Shown piece after piece: positions 1-5,408 of a stretch of 7,572 nt of DNA. Source of the DNA: Butyricicoccus sp. (lineage in GTDB: Bacteria; Bacillota; Clostridia; Oscillospirales; Butyricicoccaceae); contig JAUMSA010000107.1 in NCBI GenBank assembly GCA_031293105.1, positions 1 through 7,572 on the forward strand, written 5' to 3'. How positions within the stretch are numbered: position 1 is the stretch's first letter; each line of letters starts with the position of its first letter. The position numbers and the translations under genes were made by a program. Under the pieces are notes generated by a model. The model had not been told where the DNA came from. It ran no database searches and saw only the letters and a list, made by a program, of their open reading frames with translations.

Positions 1-83
1 TTGGCTCCGTCCGTATTCGTACAGCCGGTCAGCAGCCCAAAGCAGAGCATCAGGGCCAGCGAAAGCGATAAGAAACGTTTCAT
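1..83 (-). CDS. Lipoprotein N-terminus, partial (runs off window edge)
   Basis: Only the first 27 codons are inside the window. They encode a lipoprotein signal peptide: Met-Lys-Arg, then a hydrophobic Leu-rich stretch ending in a lipobox LLTGC, with the Cys at residue 21, followed by the polar residues TNTDGA. The protein should therefore be exported and lipid-anchored on the outer face of the membrane. The start is supported by a strong AAAGGAGG ribosome binding site about 11 bases upstream. It lies 75 bases downstream of the Gx transporter gene on the same strand with no clear terminator between them, so it is probably the fourth gene of the apbE operon. From that context an FMN-binding, ApbE-modified electron-transfer lipoprotein is a reasonable guess, but the visible part shows only the signal peptide, so the mature function is unknown. 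Confidence 0.8.
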   Translation of the reverse strand, partial: MKRFLSLSLALMLCFGLLTGCTNTDGA

Positions 84-139
84 ATCCGAAAATACCTCCT
101 TTGATTTGAGGATAGTATGAGACGGAAGCAAACGCTTTA

Positions 140-152
140 TGCAAAATTTGCA
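140..152. repeat. 13-base perfect palindrome
   Basis: The sequence TGCAAA-A-TTTGCA is a perfect palindrome with a single central base. It lies between the Gx transporter stop codon and the start of the downstream lipoprotein gene. It could be an operator or a weak stem. It has no proper hairpin loop and could be chance in AT-rich intergenic DNA. Confidence 0.3.
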
Positions 153-158
153 GAATTT

Positions 159-659
159 TTAAAGACGGATTTTTTTCCAGTGGTTCAAAACCGCCGAAGC
201 GGTCAGGCCGGTCACCACGCCCATCGGGATGGCGCTCACCAGCAGCAAGGGCAGATAAGCTGCCACGTTGAGCGTGCCCAAAGTCAGAATGGCAGCGCCA
301 ATCTGACCGATGTTGTGCGCCGCTGCGCCGCCGATGGATACCCCCACCAGCGAAAACCAACGGCCTTCCCGCAAAAGCAGCAGGCGCATGACCAGCAGCG
401 CAAGTAGGCCGCCAAACAGCGAAAACAGAAAACCGGTGATGCTGCCCATAAAGATGGATGCCAGCGTCACACGGCACAACAGGATGGCCAAGGCTGCCCG
501 TGTGCCCAGCAGGGTGAGGGCAAACAGGGTGACCACATTGGCAAGGCCCAATTTGATGCCCGGAATGGGTACGACGGCCTGTAAGGGGAACATCTTTTCT
601 ACCAGGGACAGCACCAATGCAACCGCGACCAGTAGGCCGCCTTGTGCGATTTTTTTCAT
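159..659 (-). CDS. Gx transporter family membrane protein (HepS component I-like, PF07456)
   Basis: A 166-residue integral membrane protein of about five or six helices. The family was first named heptaprenyl diphosphate synthase component I, but its members look like small S-component-type transport proteins, and prenyl synthase activity is doubtful. The hallmark PGIKLGLANVVTLFAL is at residues 33-48, and a second conserved segment, GGAAAHNIGQI, is at 110-120. I chose the ATG at 659 over longer in-frame starts because it begins MKKIAQGG, as expected for the family. It also has a GGGGG ribosome binding site 5 bases upstream that overlaps the stop codon of the NusG domain II gene. Only 10 bases separate the two genes, so they are surely co-transcribed. 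Genes of this family commonly sit beside NusG domain II and ApbE genes. The transported substrate is not known; a flavin- or quinone-related role is inference from context. Confidence 0.9.
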   Translation of the reverse strand: MKKIAQGGLLVAVALVLSLVEKMFPLQAVVPIPGIKLGLANVVTLFALTLLGTRAALAILLCRVTLASIFMGSITGFLFSLFGGLLALLVMRLLLLREGRWFSLVGVSIGGAAAHNIGQIGAAILTLGTLNVAAYLPLLLVSAIPMGVVTGLTASAVLNHWKKIRL

Positions 660-669
660 AGCAACCCCC

Positions 670-1053
670 TTACCGAACCACGGCGTCCACTTCATCCTGG
701 GCGCCGACCAGCCGCACGACCACCCGGTTGGGCAGGCACACCGCGATTTGCCCGGCACGGGTCAGCTTGCCCGTGCGTACACACACTTGGTCCGGACAGT
801 CGGAGGACGCAAAATAAACGCAGTCGTCCTCGATTTGGATGACATTGGTCACCGAATCGCCCTCGATGGTGATGGTTTCCTGATAGCCCGCGCCCAGGCG
901 CACCCGGCGGATGGTTTCGTCATCCTGGGTGATCTCACAGGTCAGGCTTTGCGAAGGCGCCAGGGCAAAGGGCGCAAACACCAGGGCAGCCAATAGCAGC
1001 ACGATAGCGATGATGACGAGGTCGCCCTTTTTCAAGTTATGAAACCAGCTCAT
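670..1053 (-). CDS. NusG domain II-containing membrane-anchored protein
   Basis: A 127-residue protein with one N-terminal membrane helix (about residues 11-31) and an extracytoplasmic domain. The C-terminal part carries the signature of stand-alone NusG domain II proteins: SSDCPDQVC (residues 83-91), then GQIAVCLPNRVVVRL (101-115). There are five cysteines (39, 78, 86, 91, 106). Those at 86, 91 and 106 belong to the conserved signature and may form a disulfide or bind a ligand. Despite the name this is not a transcription factor: the NGN and KOW parts of NusG are absent and the protein is membrane-anchored. Its start overlaps the end of apbE by 17 bases and has a GGAG site 6 bases upstream, which suggests translational coupling. 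Related proteins next to a Gx transporter gene occur in flavin-based electron-transfer loci; the molecular role is not established. Confidence 0.88.
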   Translation of the reverse strand: MSWFHNLKKGDLVIIAIVLLLAALVFAPFALAPSQSLTCEITQDDETIRRVRLGAGYQETITIEGDSVTNVIQIEDDCVYFASSDCPDQVCVRTGKLTRAGQIAVCLPNRVVVRLVGAQDEVDAVVR

Positions 1054-2038
1054 AATCCACTCCGTCGGCTAATGTGACTTGCAGCCCTCCGGTGACGTAG
1101 AGCTTGTAATCTTGGGTCACAAAGACCGCTTGTACATCGTGTTCTTCGCAGAAGGCCATCCCCTTATCCAGCCCCATGACGAACAGAGCGGTCGTGTAGG
1201 CATCCGCGCGGGTGGATTCCTCGTCTACCACAGTCACCGCCCGCAGGCCGGTCTGCGCCGGATAGCCGGTTGTGGGGTCAAAGATGTGATGATAGCGCAC
1301 ACCGTCTTGCTCGAAATACCGCTCATAATCGCCCGAGGTGACGATGGAGGTATCCTGGATGTGCAGGGTGGCGATGTAACTCGCACTGTCGTCCGGATTG
1401 GCGAGGCCAACCGTCCACAGGCTGTCCTCGCTCGACGGGTTCTCGCCATAGGCACCGATGTTGCCGCCCAGCTGCGCCAGCAGTGGGGCGTCCCCGCGCA
1501 GGGACGCGACCACGTCGGTGGCATAGCCCTTGCCGATGCCGCCCAAATCGACCTGGGCGCCATTTAAGAGCCGCGCCTGGTTGTTGCCCAGCAGCTCGAT
1601 GTTTTCATACCCCACATGGGTGAGCGCTTCGGCAATGTCCGCCTCGGCCGGAACCGCGGCATGATCGGTGCCGGTGCCCCACAGGTCGGACAGGGGGGCG
1701 GTCGTGGGGTCAAAGGCGCCGCCCGTCTGCTCGGCATACTCGACCGCACGGCTCAGCGCCGCGTAGGCGTCCGGATCCAAGGTGACGATCTCACCGTTGG
1801 CCGCGTTGAGTTCGGCCAGCGAACTGGCCTCCACCTGCCGCGAAAGCGCATTGCTCAGCCGGTTGATTTCTTGCTCGGCGCTCGCAACGACGGTATGGGC
1901 ATCGTCCTGGGTGTCGCCCCAGGCGGTCAGGGTCATAAAGGTGTCCATGGCGAAAAAATCGGTCGAATCAGAGGCCGGTCCGCCGCAGCCGGACAGCAAA
2001 AGGAAAAGCGCACACAGCGCGCCGCAAAGCTTTTTCAT
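1037..2038 (-). CDS. apbE: FAD:protein FMN transferase (ApbE family), lipoprotein
   Basis: A 333-residue lipoprotein enzyme. ApbE proteins use FAD and Mg2+ to attach FMN through a phosphoester bond to a Ser or Thr in exported or membrane flavoproteins. The signal peptide ends in lipobox LLSGC (Cys18). Family motifs are all present: MDTFMT (31-36), FDPTTAPLSDLWG (109-121), DLGGIGKGYATD (164-175), LGGNIGAYG (190-198), YHHIFDPTTGYP (249-260) and the metal-binding DAYTTA (279-284). The length is normal for the family and no key residue is missing, so the enzyme should be active. I placed the start at the ATG at 2038 rather than an in-frame ATG 39 bases upstream. The 2038 start gives a proper signal peptide and has an AGGGAG site, while the upstream ATG falls almost at the predicted transcription start. 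It is the first gene of the operon that continues into the NusG domain II and Gx transporter genes. Its protein target is not identifiable in the window, except possibly the truncated lipoprotein. Confidence 0.96.
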   Translation of the reverse strand: MKKLCGALCALFLLLSGCGGPASDSTDFFAMDTFMTLTAWGDTQDDAHTVVASAEQEINRLSNALSRQVEASSLAELNAANGEIVTLDPDAYAALSRAVEYAEQTGGAFDPTTAPLSDLWGTGTDHAAVPAEADIAEALTHVGYENIELLGNNQARLLNGAQVDLGGIGKGYATDVVASLRGDAPLLAQLGGNIGAYGENPSSEDSLWTVGLANPDDSASYIATLHIQDTSIVTSGDYERYFEQDGVRYHHIFDPTTGYPAQTGLRAVTVVDEESTRADAYTTALFVMGLDKGMAFCEEHDVQAVFVTQDYKLYVTGGLQVTLADGVDYELVS

Positions 2039-2088
2039 AAAACAACTCCCTGGGATATTTGAAACGGCCGCAGCCATTGTCTTTCCCT

Positions 2089-2117
2089 ATTATAATACGG
2101 ACCCGGACGGCACGCAA
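2089..2117 (-). promoter_or_regulatory. Promoter of the apbE operon
   Basis: Reading the minus strand, a perfect TATAAT -10 box (2089-2094) follows a TTGCGT -35 box (2112-2117, 3 of 6 consensus bases) with a 17-base spacer. Transcription would begin near 2081, leaving a short leader of about 40 bases before the apbE start. That is too short for a riboswitch. The -35 box directly abuts the T-tract of the terminator of the preceding gene. Confidence 0.7.
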
Positions 2118-2148
2118 ATAAAAAAACCATCCGCAGGGCGGATGGTTT
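2117..2148 (-). terminator. Rho-independent terminator of the phospholipase C-like gene
   Basis: On the minus strand, an 11-bp perfect stem (AAACCATCCGC / GCGGATGGTTT, 2124-2148) with a 3-base loop is followed by a T-rich run (TTTTTTTATTT, overlapping the end of the stem). It lies 10 bases after the stop codon of the gene ending at 2158. The plus-strand reading lacks a comparable T-tract, so it is likely one-directional. Confidence 0.92.
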
Positions 2149-2157
2149 GCAGCAATT

Positions 2158-2751
2158 TTAAATGGCCACCGGTTCGGCTTCCGGCACATAGCTGATGTTG
2201 ATAACCGACAGAACCAGCATCGCGCAAATTTGGCAAATGTACGCCAAATCGTTGTCAATGCCGTGCTGCACGGTCTGGGTCTTGTAACGCTCGTGCAGGT
2301 GCCCGATGCGATTTAAAAGCGCGTCCAGCGTGAAGGGCGGCATGGCCGGGGCAGCCCAGCGGACGAAGTCCTTTTGGGTCAGGCGGCGGCGGATGCCCAG
2401 CGCAATGCGCTTTTCGTAGATGTAGTGCGCCAGTAGGTTGCGGTCATAAATGTCGTCGTTGTGCGGGTAGCAGAAGAAATCGGTCAGGTAATGGCAGATT
2501 TCCCCGAGATCGATCGACAGGTCGCGGCCATTGTGCTGTTCAATGGTATAAGTATCCAAAAAGCGACGAATCTTTTCCATCACTTCGTCAAACATGATCG
2601 AAGGATAGTGCCGCTTGGTCAAGTAGGTGCCGGTCAGGTCGGGCTTGAGGTTACCATAACGAAAGGCGTTTTCATCAAACGTAACGCCGCAAGTATCTTT
2701 GACATAAGCAAGAAGCAGATTAGCAACGCGGGTATGGGATACAGAATCCAT
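2158..2751 (-). CDS. Zinc-dependent phospholipase C-like family protein
   Basis: A 197-residue protein resembling the zinc-dependent phospholipase C / S1-P1 nuclease-like family (PF00882 type). Likely metal-binding residues are spaced as in that family: SHTRVA near the N-terminus (His6), GNLKPD (33-38, Asp38), KRHYPS (46-51, His48) and the helix LGEICHYLTDFFCYPHND (82-99, with His87, Asp91 and His97). There is no signal peptide or obvious membrane helix, so unlike secreted clostridial phospholipase C it appears cytoplasmic, and its substrate is unknown. I chose the ATG at 2751 because an AAGGAG site lies 8 bases upstream. A TTG two codons earlier would sit too close to that site. It is a single-gene unit with its own promoter and terminator. 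The family call is by motif recognition; phospholipase activity itself is not shown. Confidence 0.82.
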   Translation of the reverse strand: MDSVSHTRVANLLLAYVKDTCGVTFDENAFRYGNLKPDLTGTYLTKRHYPSIMFDEVMEKIRRFLDTYTIEQHNGRDLSIDLGEICHYLTDFFCYPHNDDIYDRNLLAHYIYEKRIALGIRRRLTQKDFVRWAAPAMPPFTLDALLNRIGHLHERYKTQTVQHGIDNDLAYICQICAMLVLSVINISYVPEAEPVAI

Positions 2752-2779
2752 GCACAAAACTCCTTCATCCGGGAAACGA

Positions 2780-2795
2780 GTTAAGAAACCTTAAC
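2780..2795. repeat. Inverted repeat in the leader of the phospholipase C-like gene
   Basis: Two 6-base arms (GTTAAG and CTTAAC) are separated by 4 bases. The element sits between the predicted -10 box (2811-2816) and the ribosome binding site, so it would be in the untranslated leader just after the transcription start. It could be a repressor operator or a small 5' hairpin. It is short enough to be chance. Confidence 0.4.
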
Positions 2796-2810
2796 GAAAC
2801 AACTGCAACC

Positions 2811-2840
2811 ATTGTAACACACCTGCTGCGCATTTGCCAG
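2811..2840 (-). promoter_or_regulatory. Extended -10 promoter of the phospholipase C-like gene
   Basis: On the minus strand, TACAAT (2811-2816, 5 of 6 consensus bases) is preceded by TGT, giving an extended -10 TGN motif. A weak -35 box CTGGCA (2835-2840, 4 of 6) lies 18 bases upstream. The predicted transcript starts about 50 bases before the start codon. Confidence 0.6.
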
Positions 2841-2897
2841 CGACTTCACAGAAAATATACAATCCATTTGGAAAACTGTGATTGTCCACAAACGGGG

Positions 2898-2951
2898 ACC
2901 GCCGAACACAGCCCCAAACAGAACATTTGCTGATGGGACTGGTTCGGCGGT
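2898..2951. repeat. Long imperfect hairpin in the intergenic region
   Basis: The arms ACCGCCGAAC (2898-2907) and GTTCGGCGGT (2942-2951) are perfectly complementary over 10 bp. Pairing continues inward past a one-base bulge with CAG/CTG (2909-2911 with 2939-2941) and, after one mismatch, CCCA/TGGG (2913-2916 with 2934-2937). That makes about 17 base pairs around a 17-base loop. It lies 22 bases after the stop of the radical SAM gene, but neither strand has a following T-run, so it is not a classical intrinsic terminator. It may be an mRNA 3'-end stabiliser, a factor-dependent terminator or a palindromic repeat element. Confidence 0.65.
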
Positions 2952-2973
2952 TTGAAAAATCTGCAAAGGATGC

Positions 2974-3846
2974 TTAGCGGGCGCGGAAGGCTTCGCTGCG
3001 GAATTTGACCTTGCCTTCGAGCGCCTGACGCAGACGGTCACACATGGCATCGCGGTCGCGGTTGAGCGTACCGGCCAGGTTGACGTAGTTGGACGCATGG
3101 TTGGCACGGAAAATACTGCCCTCCGAGTCGATGTTCTCGAGCAGGATGAGCGTCTCGTGTGCGATTTCGATGGGGTTCATCAGATAGAACCGGCCTTCCT
3201 CCCAGTCGCGCATGAGGGGGGTGGGCAGCTCAAAGAGCAGGGTTAGCAGGCCGATGTATTCGGGCTTCATGCGCGAGAGCGCCTTGGCGGTCTGCACGGC
3301 GTGCTCTTCGGACAGCTCGAGCGAGCCAAGGCCTGCGATGCAGGTGACCGACAGCTTCATGCCCGCCTCCTTGACCATCAGACCCGCGCGCACAATTTCG
3401 TCGGCGGTTTCGCCTTTGTTGACCCGGCGGAGCACTTCATCCGAGCCCGATTCCAGGCCCAGATAGATCATTTCCAGCCCCAGCTCATGCAGCAGGTTGA
3501 GTTCTTCCTGCTTCTTAACCAGCACCGACGCCGGGGAGCCGTAGGAGGTCACCCGTTCGCACTCGGGGAACAGCTTGCGGATGTAGCGCAGCACTTCGGC
3601 CATGTGCTCGGTGCGGCACATCAGCGCATCGCCGTCGGCCAGGAAGATGCGGTCGACACGGCGGTAGGCGGCGCGAGCCGCGTCAAAGTCGGCCTTGATC
3701 TCGTCCAGCTTGCGCACGCGGTACTGCTTTTCCTTGTACATGTCGCAGAATGTGCATTTGTTGTGGCTACATCCGATGGTGACCTGTACGATCAGGCTGT
3801 ATGCTTCGGACGGCGGCCGGAAAACGCGGCCTTCATAATGAATCAT
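2974..3846 (-). CDS. Radical SAM family protein
   Basis: A 290-residue radical SAM enzyme of the Elp3/HemN-like superfamily. The iron-sulfur motif is GCSHNKCTFCDMYK (residues 25-38): Cys26, Cys31 and Cys34 in a CX4CX2C arrangement, rather than the usual CX3CX2C. I recall the same CSHNKCTFC form from related clostridial proteins, so it is probably a family trait and not a mutation. Further core motifs are FLADGDAL (68-75, equivalent of the SAM-binding GGEP region), SYGSP (101-105) and YLGLESG (128-134). The N-terminus MIHYEGRVFRPPSEA (1-15) is characteristic of this subfamily. I chose the ATG at 3846 over an upstream in-frame start because of that N-terminus and a purine-rich AAGGAAGGA site 9 bases before it. 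No partner enzyme or substrate gene is adjacent and no clear promoter is visible, so the reaction is unknown. It may be co-transcribed with the small acidic protein upstream. Confidence 0.92.
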   Translation of the reverse strand: MIHYEGRVFRPPSEAYSLIVQVTIGCSHNKCTFCDMYKEKQYRVRKLDEIKADFDAARAAYRRVDRIFLADGDALMCRTEHMAEVLRYIRKLFPECERVTSYGSPASVLVKKQEELNLLHELGLEMIYLGLESGSDEVLRRVNKGETADEIVRAGLMVKEAGMKLSVTCIAGLGSLELSEEHAVQTAKALSRMKPEYIGLLTLLFELPTPLMRDWEEGRFYLMNPIEIAHETLILLENIDSEGSIFRANHASNYVNLAGTLNRDRDAMCDRLRQALEGKVKFRSEAFRAR

Positions 3847-3938
3847 GGTTTGAAATCCTTCCTTTTTAAGAAATAAGAAAAAGCGCCCGGGCAGCCGCAA
3901 CCGGTCTGTCACAAAAGCACTTTTTCCGGGAATATAGC

Positions 3939-3953
3939 CCGCGTCAGACGCGG
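3939..3953. repeat. Short GC-rich hairpin after the acidic protein gene
   Basis: The arms CCGCGT and ACGCGG (6 bp) enclose a 3-base loop, 10 bases after the stop codon of the gene at 3964-4323. No T-run follows on the minus strand, so it is at best a weak terminator or attenuating stem before the radical SAM gene. Confidence 0.35.
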
Positions 3954-3963
3954 ACGTTTGGTT

Positions 3964-4323
3964 TTAAGCTTCGGGCTTTTCTTCCGGCTCGGCTTCGGCT
4001 TCCTCGTCCGCGCCGTCGTCGGTGACGTCCTCGATGGGCTCGTCGTCTTCTTCGTCCATCTCGTCGTCAAAGGTGGTCTGTACGGCTTCCGGCTGAACAG
4101 CGGTCGCACATTCTTCGGCGCACGAGCAGTCCGCGCAGTTTTCGCTGTCGCATTCGGCCATCAGGTCGTCAAGTTCGTTCATGGCCTTGAGCTCGGCTTC
4201 GTGGTAGACCTCTTCGCGTTTTTTCTTTTTCAGCAGCGCAACCGTGGTAGCACCCACGCCGGCAGCGACACCGGCCAGCACGATGCCCAGGCCGAGTTTA
4301 CTTTTTTTTCCGTCTTTTTTCAT
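3964..4323 (-). CDS. Small membrane-anchored acidic protein with Cys cluster, function unknown
   Basis: A 119-residue protein I cannot assign to a named family. It has a basic N-terminus (KKDGKKSK), one Gly/Ala-rich membrane helix (about residues 10-31), a basic stretch KKKKREE (32-38), then a short helical-looking segment. A cysteine cluster follows, with Cys58, 63, 66, 68 and 72 spaced CX4CX2CXCX3C. The C-terminal third is strongly acidic, rich in Asp and Glu. Positive charge flanks both sides of the helix, so orientation is uncertain. The cysteine spacing could hold a metal ion or iron-sulfur cluster, but no known motif matches exactly. The start is well supported by a GAGGTGAT site 5 bases before the ATG. 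It has its own good promoter, and the radical SAM gene follows 117 bases downstream on the same strand. The coding sequence looks real: strong ribosome binding site, promoter and sensible protein architecture. Confidence 0.78.
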   Translation of the reverse strand: MKKDGKKSKLGLGIVLAGVAAGVGATTVALLKKKKREEVYHEAELKAMNELDDLMAECDSENCADCSCAEECATAVQPEAVQTTFDDEMDEEDDEPIEDVTDDGADEEAEAEPEEKPEA

Positions 4324-4366
4324 CCGATATCACCTCGTTATAGGGATGCTTACATAGGATAATTTA

Positions 4367-4395
4367 ACTTTAACATAGTCCAAACGATTTGTCAA
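4367..4395 (-). promoter_or_regulatory. Promoter of the small acidic membrane protein gene
   Basis: On the minus strand a perfect TTGACA -35 box (4390-4395) is separated by 17 bases from TAAAGT (4367-4372, 4 of 6 consensus bases). The region is AT-rich compared with its surroundings. It lies between the proC stop and the start of this gene, so the gene is not dependent on proC transcription. No terminator for proC is visible in this gap. Confidence 0.68.
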
Positions 4396-4428
4396 TGAAA
4401 CTGGAAATCGTCTCCATTAGGATATGCA

Positions 4429-5238
4429 TTACTGGCCGAGTTCATACGCGCGGCGAATACATTGGCGGTTGGCTTCGTCCAGCATCTCGTCCAGGCCGCG
4501 CTCACGCAGCACCTTCATGGCTTCCAGCGTGGTGCCGCCAGGAGAGCAGACCGCCTGCACCAGCTCGGCGGGCGTCTGGTCGCCGCGCAGCATCATCTTG
4601 GCCGAACCGATGAGCGTTTGGCAGAACAGCTTGAGCGCGTCCTCACGGTCGATGCCGACCTTCTCAGCCGAGCGCACCATGCCATCGGCAAAGGCGTAGA
4701 TATACGCCGGGGCCGACCCGGCAAAGGGAATCACGTCGTTGAGCTTTTCCTCGGCGTCGAACACCACGGTCACGCCCAAGGTATCGAACAGGGCGCGTAC
4801 ACGCGCCAGCTGTTCGTCGGTGGCGGCGGCGTTTTTGACCAGCTCGGTCGCGCCTTCGCCCAGCATGAGCGGGGTGTTGGGCATAATACGGATGATCGGG
4901 CAGTCGGCGCCCAAGGCGGCCTGCATCTTGGCAAAGGTCACGCCCGCGGCGACTGACAGCACGAGCGGGCGGCAGTCTGCTGCCACGGTAGCCAGCCGGC
5001 CAAGCACTTCGTCAAAGTTTTGGGGCTTGACCGCCAAAAGAACGGTATCACATGTGGTATACAGGGAAACATAATCTTCGGTGACCGCAAATCCTTCGGC
5101 TGCGCGCGCAGCGCGTTTTTCCGGGGAGCGGTTGAACAGCAGGATGGCCGAAGAAGGAGTGCCGGCGGCAACCATGCCGCGCGCGATGGCCATGCCCATA
5201 TTGCCCGCGCCGATGACGCCCAGGTGATATTGCTTCAT
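4429..5238 (-). CDS. proC: Pyrroline-5-carboxylate reductase
   Basis: A 269-residue protein, the usual length for ProC, which reduces 1-pyrroline-5-carboxylate to L-proline with NAD(P)H in the cytoplasm, the last step of proline synthesis. The N-terminal Rossmann domain has VIGAGNMG (8-15) and LLAVKPQ (67-73). The linking region has IRIMPNTPLMLGEGAT (116-131). The C-terminal dimer domain has AGSAPAY (173-179), GSAKMML (211-217) and CSPGGTT (231-237). The family consensus for 173-179 is SGSGPAY, so two small residues differ, conservatively. I chose the ATG at 5238 because the Rossmann motif then starts at the expected position and GAGG lies 9 bases upstream. A longer in-frame start would cross the promoter. 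No other proline genes (proA, proB) are nearby. Confidence 0.96.
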   Translation of the reverse strand: MKQYHLGVIGAGNMGMAIARGMVAAGTPSSAILLFNRSPEKRAARAAEGFAVTEDYVSLYTTCDTVLLAVKPQNFDEVLGRLATVAADCRPLVLSVAAGVTFAKMQAALGADCPIIRIMPNTPLMLGEGATELVKNAAATDEQLARVRALFDTLGVTVVFDAEEKLNDVIPFAGSAPAYIYAFADGMVRSAEKVGIDREDALKLFCQTLIGSAKMMLRGDQTPAELVQAVCSPGGTTLEAMKVLRERGLDEMLDEANRQCIRRAYELGQ

Positions 5239-5293
5239 GAGGAAAGACCTCGCTTTCTGCCGCCCTTGCGGCGGCCGGATATTTCTGCCTTTT

Positions 5294-5322
5294 ATTATAC
5301 CGGCCGGGCGGGCGTTTGGCAA
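5294..5322 (-). promoter_or_regulatory. proC promoter
   Basis: On the minus strand TTGCCA (5317-5322, 5 of 6 consensus bases) and TATAAT (5294-5299, 6 of 6) are 17 bases apart. This is the best promoter match in the window. The leader is about 50 bases. It faces away from the promoter at 5349-5376, with 26 bases between the two -35 boxes. Confidence 0.82.
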
Positions 5323-5348
5323 CCGTGTGAAATTTGCAGGATTTTCGA

Positions 5349-5376
5349 TTGACTATCCCGAAAGGTGTGGTAAAAT
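5349..5376 (+). promoter_or_regulatory. Promoter of the aromatic acid exporter family gene
   Basis: TTGACT (5349-5354, 5 of 6 consensus bases) is followed after 16 bases by TAAAAT (5371-5376, 5 of 6). The predicted start of transcription is about 25 bases before the TTG start codon, leaving room for the ribosome binding site only. Confidence 0.72.
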
Positions 5377-5408
5377 GTTCATATTCATTTCGATGGGGAG
5401 GTGATGGC

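Noticed and set aside
310..996. Long plus-strand open frame of 228 codons opposite the Gx and NusG domain II genes
   Set aside because: It is a shadow of GC-rich minus-strand genes: low-complexity Arg/Ala/Pro composition, no ribosome binding site and no family resemblance.
2038..2077. Longer N-terminus for ApbE starting at 2077
   Set aside because: It would place 13 extra residues before the lipoprotein signal and begin almost at the predicted transcription start; the ATG at 2038 has a ribosome binding site.
2843..2897. AT-rich stretch with a -10-like TATATT on the minus strand
   Set aside because: The only -35-like hexamer (TGGACA) is 23 bases away, well beyond a workable spacer, so no promoter is claimed.
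3860..3905. GC-rich stretch plus T-run upstream of the radical SAM gene as a terminator
   Set aside because: Only about 4 bp of stem can be drawn before the T-run, and it sits in the leader of the gene. Too weak to call.
4324..4428. Possible terminator of proC
   Set aside because: No stem-loop with a T-run is visible between the proC stop and the next gene; the gap is explained by that gene's promoter.
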